From Spirochaetaceae bacterium (GTDB lineage: Bacteria > Spirochaetota > Spirochaetia > Treponematales > Breznakiellaceae): a stretch of DNA of 7,534 nt. The stretch covers positions 1 through 7,534 of the forward strand of contig JAIRSS010000222.1 of NCBI GenBank assembly GCA_031255315.1, read 5' to 3'. Of the stretch, positions 1-5,285 are shown piece by piece (positions within the stretch are counted from its first letter, which is position 1; each line of letters begins with the position of its first letter). The translations under genes and the position numbers were made by a program. The notes below the pieces were generated by a model. It did not search any database. It worked only from the letters and a program-made list of their open reading frames with translations, and had not been told where the DNA came from.

Positions 1-1
1 G

Positions 2-124
2 GTAGGGAAATATGGGAATGAGGAAACGATAGCGAACTATGTGAGAGCCCAGGGGAGGGGAAAAGACTACAAACAGCTATACAAGATAAGAACTGACGAA
101 AACCAACCAAGTTTATTCGACTGA
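2..124 (+). pseudogene. tnpA: C-terminal end of a probable IS200/IS605-type Y1 transposase, cut by the window edge
   Basis: An open frame enters from the left edge and gives 40 residues before TGA. It begins VGKYGNEETIANYVRAQG and ends QPSLFD. The pattern V-G-x(3)-E-x(2)-I-x(2)-Y-[IV]-x(2)-Q followed by a polar tail and a terminal LF is what I associate with the last helix and tail of IS200/IS605 TnpA, a single-strand transposase using one catalytic tyrosine. The HUH motif and that tyrosine would lie outside the window, so activity cannot be judged. A hairpin with a T-tract follows 25 bases after the stop. The gene runs opposite to every intact gene here. Whether the full gene is intact is unknown; it is entered as a pseudogene only because just the 3' end is visible. 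Another transposase family remains possible. Confidence 0.5.
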
Positions 125-148
125 ATTACAAACAACAATCTTAAAATA

Positions 149-180
149 CCCCGCGGATCTGCCGTGGGGATTTTTTATTT
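149..180 (+). terminator. Rho-independent terminator or IS200-type right-end hairpin
   Basis: The arms ccccgcgg (149-156) and ccgtgggg (162-169) form an 8-pair stem with one G-U pair and a 5-base loop. The run ttttttatttt follows. It sits just after the stop of the Y1-like transposase and has the form of an intrinsic terminator for it. IS200/IS605 elements also carry a hairpin near the right end, and homology to the neighbouring DDE transposase stops at about 183, so the same structure may mark that element's end. The arms also pair on the minus strand, but there is no T-tract in that direction. Confidence 0.75.
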
Positions 181-924
181 TCTTTGGAGCCGGTCTTCAC
201 CTTGCTTTCCAGCTTCATCGTTGGCATAAAAAAGTTGAGTAACGGCGCCGTTTTTCTGTTCGACGAAACAGTTGTCATTTTTCTTATGGTCCCGGGAGCG
301 GGTGAAAGAGATGGGGCAGGCGGGGTTGCGGAGCCAGTCGGTGACGACGTGGTTGATAAATTCGCCGCCGTTATCGCTGTGGAACTCCCGCAGGGGGAAG
401 GGGAGGTTCACGTGAATGTCCCTGAGGGCGGCGAAGGTCCAGCGGTGGGCCTTGTTTAGGAGGGAGAAGAGGCAAATCCAGCCTGATGCGACATCGGTAG
501 CAGCCGGGCTTATCCTCATCAGCTTTTCCCTGACGGCGGGGGTGATGCCGAAGGCCGGCCACAGGGCGATATAGTCCATCTGTTGGCGCATGAGGGGCGC
601 GAGCAGCTTCCCGCACTTATACCAGAAAAACGTCCAGACCAGGCGCAGGGCGGCGGTGACATCGTCGGTGTAGATTTTTTTGCCCTTCCGGTTGGCCGGC
701 CTTGGTTTGGCGGATTTGAGTTTGACCGCCCCGCCTTGCGTGAAGAGGAGGGCTTGCGTCTGTGCCGGTTTATTGAGAAGGCGCAGGGCGTACTTCCGGT
801 TTTTGTACCCGGTAATGCTGATGAATTCGTCCAGGACAGCTGATTTTTCTTTCCGTCCGGCTTTCTGATAGCGGGAACGGACCTGCCTTGTAACGGCTTT
901 TTTTTCTTGCATGGTTAACCCCAT
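175..924 (-). pseudogene. DDE integrase-core transposase, internally deleted and 3'-truncated
   Basis: The N-terminal part (MGLTMQEKKAVTRQVRSRYQ, then the region with GYKNRKYALRLLN) and the core pieces HSDNGGEF and NDNCFVEQKNGAV are characteristic of a DDE transposase with an rve-type core, of the IS481/ISNCY-like kind common in spirochaetes. The reading jumps from EKLMRISPA straight to ATDVASGWI. The roughly 70 residues usually found between them, including the first catalytic Asp (normally in a segment like IDTVHHCG), are missing. The Asp of HSDNG and the Glu of FVEQKN remain. After KNGAV the frame is wrong: the next minus-strand frame reads LLNFFMPTMKL and continues to TGSK at about 183, which is the expected family C-terminus, so a second deletion shifted the frame. 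Homology then stops. I start it at ATG 924 because GGAGGT lies 4 bases upstream; a TTG at 984 would add 20 residues. It cannot be a working transposase. Confidence 0.85.
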
Positions 925-969
925 TCTGACCTCCGATAGCTGTTGCTGCCGGATAGTCTGTCTTAATGT

Positions 970-1024
970 GGGTTGCTTTTTCAAAATGAGGCATGGGCTT
1001 TAGGGTTGCTTTTTCGATGCGGCA
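970..1024. repeat. Two direct repeats, probable outer end of the DDE transposon
   Basis: Copies at 970-993 and 1003-1024 share the core gggttgcttttt, then tcaaaatgaggca in the first and tcgatgcggca in the second. They lie directly upstream of the transposase start and read outward to a gcggca end. Paired subterminal repeats of this kind usually bind transposase, so the element probably ended at about 1024. The matching opposite end is not present, in line with loss of the 3' part of the element. Confidence 0.5.
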
Positions 1025-1078
1025 CTGCGGTCAGTTGACTTTAGAACGCCTTATGAGGTATTCTCTGAATTGCGCTAG
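1022..1078 (+). pseudogene. C-terminal remnant of a probable IS30-family transposase
   Basis: The plus-strand frame from 1022 reads ALRSVDFRTPYEVFSELR and then TAG at 1076-1078. The segment [NDS]-[FY]-R-T-P-Y-E-V-F is the usual last segment of IS30-family DDE transposases. Nothing upstream in this frame continues the protein: immediately left lies the end repeat of the minus-strand transposon. The simplest reading is that the minus-strand element inserted into this IS30-like gene and that later loss removed the upstream half. Only 18 residues support the family call. Confidence 0.5.
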
Positions 1079-1324
1079 GAATTGCCGAGTGCCTTTTCAT
1101 GGATGAGGAATCAAACGCAAATTGATATTAAAGATGCAGATGGCGAAATATCGGGATGGTAAAAATAATAGTGTACGGGCGTACGTCCCATAAAAGGACT
1201 GTTTACGCTCCGCCGCTAAAGCGGCTCGGGCTCCGGTTTTGCTAGGTCATTCGCTTCGCTCATTCCCACGCAAAACCTCCGACAAAACGCTGCGTACAGC
1301 CGGAACGTTATCCGCATACTACCA
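1079..1324. other. Non-coding gap with short inverted repeats
   Basis: I see no gene with credible coding signal here. The frame of the IS30-like scrap stays open past its TAG and reads ELPSAFSWMRNQTQIDIKD and a few more residues to TAA at 1160-1162; I do not recognise it. Short structures follow: gtac-gggc-gtac (1173-1184), GCCGC-TAAA-GCGGC (1212-1225) and an 8-pair perfect repeat ggttttgc/gcaaaacc (1235-1242 and 1270-1277) with a 27-base loop. None is followed by a T-tract, so none looks like a terminator. Confidence 0.45.
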
Positions 1325-1497
1325 ACCGTGAGTTCGAGGGGAACGAAACGCGCCTCTCGTATGATCTGAGACCGCGAAGGATCAGGCGTATCGCGTTGCG
1401 CCCATGCTTCACAGGATTGCTTCGCTTGGCAATTTACCAAGCATCCGCATGACGCCGGGGTATTAAATATGAGGTTTCTTCCCGTCGAACTCACGGT
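1325..1497. repeat. Imperfect 19-bp inverted repeat bounding a 173-bp unit
   Basis: The arm at 1325-1343 (accgtgagttcgaggggaa) matches the reverse complement of 1479-1497 at 18 of 19 positions. The 135 bases between hold no credible gene. They include a smaller hairpin, gcttgg-caattta-ccaagc, at 1424-1442. A small non-autonomous element (MITE-like) or a large RNA/DNA hairpin would both fit. I could not find a clear target-site duplication outside the arms, which weakens the mobile-element reading. Confidence 0.5.
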
Positions 1498-1529
1498 ATA
1501 AAATACGATAAAACAGATACAGAGGATAT

Positions 1530-1566
1530 GTGCAAGAATCACACCTGAGGCATTTGATTCTTGCAC
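1530..1566. repeat. Perfect 12-bp inverted repeat with 13-base loop
   Basis: gtgcaagaatca (1530-1541) pairs perfectly with tgattcttgcac (1555-1566). No T-tract follows on either strand, so it is not a standard terminator. The nearest gene, rpsU, ends 110 bases to the right and runs toward it. Its role is unknown. Confidence 0.6.
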
Positions 1567-1620
1567 CGACCGTTATAGGAAGCCGCCGATTCACTTCGCC
1601 GTTTTATAGCGAATTGGAGC

Positions 1621-1670
1621 CTGTTCCAAACCTCATTAACCGAGCGCTAAGGCCCGGGGGTTTGAAACAG
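1621..1670 (-). other. Stem-loop just downstream of rpsU
   Basis: The arms ctgttccaaacc (1621-1632) and ggtttgaaacag (1659-1670) pair at 11 of 12 positions around a 26-base loop that contains agcgct. It begins 6 bases after the rpsU stop, so it may cap or terminate the rpsU mRNA. There is no U-tract, so ordinary intrinsic termination is doubtful. The left arm overlaps one arm of the inverted repeat that brackets rpsU. Confidence 0.4.
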
Positions 1671-1676
1671 CCGCAA

Positions 1677-1880
1677 TTAATAATCGGCTTTTCCCCTTCG
1701 GGATTTCTTCATCAATTTTCGTTGAATCGCTTTCTTTTTCCGGTTCAGAATTGTGGAAGGTTTCTCGTAGTATTCACGTTTTTTATATTCCCGGATGATG
1801 CCTTCTCTTTCGACCATCCGTTTAAACCGTTTAATAGCCTTTTCCAGGATCTCATTTTCATCGATGATGATATGCGCCAA
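1677..1880 (-). CDS. rpsU: Small ribosomal subunit protein bS21
   Basis: bS21 binds the small ribosomal subunit near the platform and helps mRNA selection at initiation. The product is 67 residues, within the family's usual length. It shows the family signature [18 protein letters not shown], then the aromatic/basic segment [13 protein letters not shown] and a strongly basic tail ([16 protein letters not shown]). The start is decided by the ribosome binding site: GGGAGGTG (1887-1894) lies 8 bases before TTG at 1880-1878 when measured from GGAGG, which gives [10 protein letters not shown], close to the N-termini of homologues. The longer GTG start at 1889 would lie inside the binding site itself. 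The gene follows the peptidase gene after 112 bases. I found no convincing sigma-70 promoter in that gap. Confidence 0.93.
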   Translation of the reverse strand: MAHIIIDENEILEKAIKRFKRMVEREGIIREYKKREYYEKPSTILNRKKKAIQRKLMKKSRRGKADY

Positions 1881-1886
1881 ATAACT

Positions 1887-1894
1887 CACCTCCC
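1887..1894 (-). promoter_or_regulatory. Strong ribosome binding site that fixes the rpsU TTG start
   Basis: On the minus strand GGGAGGTG matches 7 of 8 bases of the full anti-Shine-Dalgarno complement AGGAGGTG. It is placed 8 bases ahead of TTG 1880 and overlaps the upstream GTG, which therefore cannot be a good start. Confidence 0.75.
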
Positions 1895-1964
1895 TTCCCG
1901 CCGGTCAAAATAAACACTCCCTATACGGAATGTATACTACGGCTTTGAAAACCGTACTCCTTTA

Positions 1965-1992
1965 GAGGCTGTTCCAAGACTGCAACAGGCTC
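1965..1992 (-). other. Hairpin directly after the M23 peptidase gene
   Basis: gaggctgtt (1965-1973) and aacaggctc (1984-1992) pair at 8 of 9 positions around a 10-base loop. The structure begins right at the peptidase stop codon. There is no U-tract behind it, so it is a weak terminator at best. It could protect the 3' end of the operon mRNA or be part of the repeat shared with 1616-1625. Confidence 0.4.
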
Positions 1993-3147
1993 CTAGTTAA
2001 ACAGTTTACTTAGAATGGTTGTTTTGTCAAGAATGGCCCGCTCTATGAACGTGTCAGGGTCGGCGTTTTCCCCAGCCGCCCGGATTTCCCAATGAAGGTG
2101 GGGGCCGGTGGCAAGGCCGGTAGCGCCCGATTCGCCGAGAAGAGCGCCCTTTGCAACAAGTTCCCCTTCGGCGGCGGCTATAGTATCCAGGTGATAGTAG
2201 AGGGAATAGAGGCCGGGAAGATGCTCGACAACAACCGAATTCCCCGTAACGACGCGGGGCCGGGCCAGAACTACTTTCCCCGGAGCGCAGGCGTGGACCG
2301 CTGTTCCCTGGGGAACTCCGTAGTCTATACCGGCGTGGATGGCGGCGTCCGTGGCGCCGTTTACATACCGGTAGACCCGGCGGTCTCCAAAAAAGCTGGT
2401 CCGCCGGGTAGAACGAACCGGCGCTTCAAAGGCTTCCCCGGCATAGACCGTATCCCCCGTCCGGCGCAGGATGGCCCAAAGATGTTCCGCCTCCAGTATT
2501 TTCTGCGGCTCATCGGCGGTCCGCAGCTCTGTGTTTTCCTCGTTTAATTCAATGGTTTCGAAAATGAAATCCCGGCTTGTAATGATGAGGGGGAGGTCTT
2601 CCATTCCCTTGATGGGCGGGTCTGTTCTGATAAAAGCCGCTCCCGGATGAACGGTAGTGGGAACGGCGAGCACCGCCGCCAGTACCGTTCTTCCCGCCGG
2701 ACCGTCGGGAAGGGTGAAAAAAGCGGCCCGGCTTAAACGGCGTCCCTGGGCGTTGATAAGAACCGCGTGGATTCGGGGGCTTCCCTCCGCGCCGGTATCC
2801 GCCGGCGGAAGGGCCAGGCCGACGGTTACCGGTTCCCCAGGCCGGAGAGAGTCGGGCAAAGCCGCCATACGGAACAAGACCCGCTCCTGATCCTGAGGCG
2901 GCGCCTCCTGTTCCGGTCCGGCGGGAAGAACGGGTTCTTCAGGGGCGTCCGGCGCGTCTGCGGACAGCGCCGGCTCCTCCGCGGCGTTTGCGGGACCTGA
3001 ATCCCGCCGTCCGCCAGCAAAAAGGAAGCCGGCGGAGAGCCATAGGCCCAGGACGGCCAAACATACAAGGAGAACAATACAGGGTTTAATGAATGGTTTG
3101 AGGGTGTTGCCTATCCGGAAATGAGGAAACCCGGGACGGAAGGACAT
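1993..3147 (-). CDS. Membrane-anchored M23 (LytM-type) cell-wall peptidase
   Basis: This 384-residue protein is a predicted zinc metallo-endopeptidase that cuts peptide cross-links of peptidoglycan in the periplasm. Residues 1-20 are short and basic, and 21-44 form one hydrophobic anchor. Residues 50-88 are a Pro/Ala/Glu-rich linker. About 90-240 is a beta-rich region that resembles the N-terminal domain found in front of many spirochaete M23 enzymes. The M23 domain spans about 250-360 and keeps all key residues: H271 and D275 in HAGID, H319 in LYYHL, and H350 and H352 in GPHLHWEI. By analogy with LytM, H271, D275 and H352 would hold zinc, and H319 and H350 would act in catalysis. The ATG is 2 bases after the recJ stop with no clear ribosome binding site, so translation is probably coupled to recJ. 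It may act in growth or division; the exact bond cut cannot be told. Confidence 0.9.
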   Translation of the reverse strand: MSFRPGFPHFRIGNTLKPFIKPCIVLLVCLAVLGLWLSAGFLFAGGRRDSGPANAAEEPALSADAPDAPEEPVLPAGPEQEAPPQDQERVLFRMAALPDSLRPGEPVTVGLALPPADTGAEGSPRIHAVLINAQGRRLSRAAFFTLPDGPAGRTVLAAVLAVPTTVHPGAAFIRTDPPIKGMEDLPLIITSRDFIFETIELNEENTELRTADEPQKILEAEHLWAILRRTGDTVYAGEAFEAPVRSTRRTSFFGDRRVYRYVNGATDAAIHAGIDYGVPQGTAVHACAPGKVVLARPRVVTGNSVVVEHLPGLYSLYYHLDTIAAAEGELVAKGALLGESGATGLATGPHLHWEIRAAGENADPDTFIERAILDKTTILSKLFN

Positions 3148-3149
3148 TG

Positions 3150-5285
3150 TCAGACTGCGGCTTCGTCTGAACGCCGCAAATCAATAATTTTGAGCTGGGG
3201 GGTCTCGATCCCGTTGAACCAGTTCCGCTCCACCGTGTATACCAGGTCAACCTGATCCTCCAGGTCAAACTCCTGTTTCACTTTACCGGCGGCCTGCCAA
3301 TACAGCGCAGGCCACTTATATTTTCCCGTATCCAGGGTAAGTTTAACATGCTTAATTTCAGTTTTTCCTATGAAGGTAATATCCACCACCCGAATACCCC
3401 TGGTCATAAAGACAAGCCGTCCGTTTTGTTCGCCATACGGCTCAAACCGGTCAACCAGTTTAAGAATGTCCGGGGTCAGATAGGGGGGGGGGAGTTCCGC
3501 GTCTACCACGATGGTTTCCTCATCCTCTTCGTCCTTTAGCTCTATGATCCGGGCCATGTTTTTAAGACGTTCCCGGAAAGCGTCCCAATTTGACCGTTCC
3601 AGACTGAACCCGGCGGCAAAATTATGGCCTCCCCAGTCAATACAGAGATCCGCGCAGGGTTCCATAAGGGACCGGACATTGAAGCCCCGTGCTGAACGGA
3701 GCGATCCGGTAGCGGTTGTTTCACTGAACGAAACGACCATCGCCGGCGCTTTGAAGACGCCCGACGCGCGGTTTGCCATGAGCCCGGTAACTCCCCGGGC
3801 TATGTCTTCGCCATAGGCCAGGACCATCTTTCCGTCGAATTCAGCGCGGCTTTCCGCTGCGCGGGGTTCCACAAGGGCCCACATATCCCCGCCCAGCTTC
3901 TTTCGTTCTTCATTCATCGCGATAATCTCGTCCGCCAGCGTATTCCGTTCCTTTGGGTCTTCTGAAAGTAGGAGGGCGGCCGCCTTTTCCGGACTGCCCA
4001 TGCGCCCGGCGGCGTTGATGACCGGACAGAGCTGCCAGGAAATTTCCCCGGCGCTGAAGCGCCGTCCCGCAAGACCCAGCTTGAAAAGCAGGTCCTGAAT
4101 CCCCGGGCGGGACGTTTCCTGAAGGGAAGCGACGCCTGAGCGGACGATGATGCGGTTCTCGTCCCGCAGGGGCATGATGTCCGCGATAGTCCCCAGAGCC
4201 GCAAGCTGGAGGTCCGCCCGGTCCTCGCCGGTAAAATGCTTTTCCCGCCGCCTGATAAAGGCCGTAAACAGGTTGATGAATACGTCCAGTTCTTCCGGCG
4301 CCGTATCTGAATATTTGGCCAGTTTGGAGAGTTCCCGTATTCTGAGGAGGCTCTTTCCCGCGGTCTGGGGAATCTCCTTTCCTATTTCCTCCGCCATATC
4401 AAGCATGTAGACATCGATCCCGTTCCCGAAAACCTTTGCCAGCATCTTTTTCTGGAGCGGAGCGTCCCAGGCGAAGATCTGCTGCCCTTCCAGAAAAGCG
4501 GGCAGCCTGGTTTCCGATATGCTCATCATTCCGGGAATCACCGTTTCCGTCAGGCGTTTTACCACCACCAGGTTCCGCATCTTAGCCATGTCGATGACAT
4601 AGGCGTCGTTGGAAGGCCGGACATCGAGAAGGCAGATCGAGTGGCCGTAGACGCTGCTTTTTTGGGCAAAGCGTAGGGCGGAGACGAGCTTGTAGGCCAC
4701 CGAGCAGCCGGATAAGCCCTGGAAACCGTAGGCGGAATCCTCCCGCTTGGGATTCACGATGACCAGAGCTTCCGGCATGGTATCCCGGGGAGGGTGGTGA
4801 TCCGTGATGATCACGTCTATCCCCAGGTCATTGGCCTTTGCCACTTCGGCGATGCAGGATATGCCGCAGTCCACCGTGATGATGAGGCTTCCGGAAGCCA
4901 GGGCGAATTCTTCCACCGCCCGTAGTGAAAGCCCGTAGGGATCATCCCCGGAGGGAAGCCGCCAGCTTACATCCATGCCCAGGCCGCGGAGATACCCGGT
5001 GAGGAGGGCCGTGCCGGTGATCCCGTCAGCGTCCCGGTCCCCAAAAACCAGAACCTTTTCCCCCTCGTCCTTAGCCGCCAGAATACGGTCCACCGCGTCC
5101 TCCATATCAGGAAGTTCAAAGGGATTCCGCAGATACCCGGGGTCGGCCTCCAGAAAATATTGTATATCTTCTCCTTCGATAATCTCCCGGCGTACCAGAA
5201 TGGAAGCGAGCAGGAAATCGCAATCATACCGGGCGGCGATGCTCTTTACCGTTTCCTGGGAAATTTCTTTCTTGTCCCAAATCAT
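3150..5285 (-). CDS. recJ: Single-strand DNA-specific 5'-3' exonuclease RecJ with a large insert
   Basis: RecJ digests single-stranded DNA 5' to 3' at gaps and blocked forks, providing substrate for RecA loading by RecFOR, and also acts in mismatch and base-excision repair. The DHH-family motifs are present: GDRDADG (D83, D85, D87), TVDCG (D139), TDHH (162-164), GTIADIMPL (D369), NAAGRMG (425-430) and GGHNFAAGF (552-560). A C-terminal OB-like domain covers about 600-705. The length of 711 residues exceeds the usual 560-580. The excess lies at about 207-356, between motif III and motif IV, and resembles a degenerate DEDD exonuclease fold (see findings). A run of 10 C at 3483-3492 encodes Pro599-601. 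The ATG overlaps the pdp stop as ATGA, and GGAGG lies 12 bases upstream. The metal-binding residues seem complete, so the enzyme should be active. Confidence 0.95.
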   Translation of the reverse strand: MIWDKKEISQETVKSIAARYDCDFLLASILVRREIIEGEDIQYFLEADPGYLRNPFELPDMEDAVDRILAAKDEGEKVLVFGDRDADGITGTALLTGYLRGLGMDVSWRLPSGDDPYGLSLRAVEEFALASGSLIITVDCGISCIAEVAKANDLGIDVIITDHHPPRDTMPEALVIVNPKREDSAYGFQGLSGCSVAYKLVSALRFAQKSSVYGHSICLLDVRPSNDAYVIDMAKMRNLVVVKRLTETVIPGMMSISETRLPAFLEGQQIFAWDAPLQKKMLAKVFGNGIDVYMLDMAEEIGKEIPQTAGKSLLRIRELSKLAKYSDTAPEELDVFINLFTAFIRRREKHFTGEDRADLQLAALGTIADIMPLRDENRIIVRSGVASLQETSRPGIQDLLFKLGLAGRRFSAGEISWQLCPVINAAGRMGSPEKAAALLLSEDPKERNTLADEIIAMNEERKKLGGDMWALVEPRAAESRAEFDGKMVLAYGEDIARGVTGLMANRASGVFKAPAMVVSFSETTATGSLRSARGFNVRSLMEPCADLCIDWGGHNFAAGFSLERSNWDAFRERLKNMARIIELKDEEDEETIVVDAELPPPYLTPDILKLVDRFEPYGEQNGRLVFMTRGIRVVDITFIGKTEIKHVKLTLDTGKYKWPALYWQAAGKVKQEFDLEDQVDLVYTVERNWFNGIETPQLKIIDLRRSDEAAV
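3483..3492 (-). repeat. Ten-base C homopolymer inside recJ
   Basis: The coding strand carries ten C in a row across the end of Leu598 and codons Pro599-601. Loss or gain of one base would shift the frame after about 84% of the protein and remove the C-terminal OB-like domain. Treponemes are known to use poly-G/C runs as phase-variation switches, but no variation can be seen in a single sequence. Confidence 0.9.

Noticed and set aside
1321..1345. T-arm-like gagttcgagg suggesting a tRNA
   Set aside because: No acceptor stem, anticodon arm or D-arm can be drawn around it on either strand.
1216..1566. Minus-strand open frame of 116 residues
   Set aside because: It is rich in Cys and has no family-like pattern or ribosome binding site. 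It runs through several inverted repeats, so it is most likely chance.
1235..1577. Possible integron attC-like sites (cgttatcc at 1305-1312, cgttatag at 1571-1578, with hairpins between)
   Set aside because: I could not find the paired R'' sequence (such as ggataac) at the needed distance, there is no integrase, and the unit has no gene.
1530..1913. Plus-strand open frame of 127 residues
   Set aside because: It lies opposite rpsU over its whole length, and its content is explained as the reverse of that gene.
1895..1960. Sigma-70 promoter for rpsU (tataca or tatagg as -10 box on the minus strand)
   Set aside because: No acceptable -35 box lies 16-18 bases upstream of either candidate.
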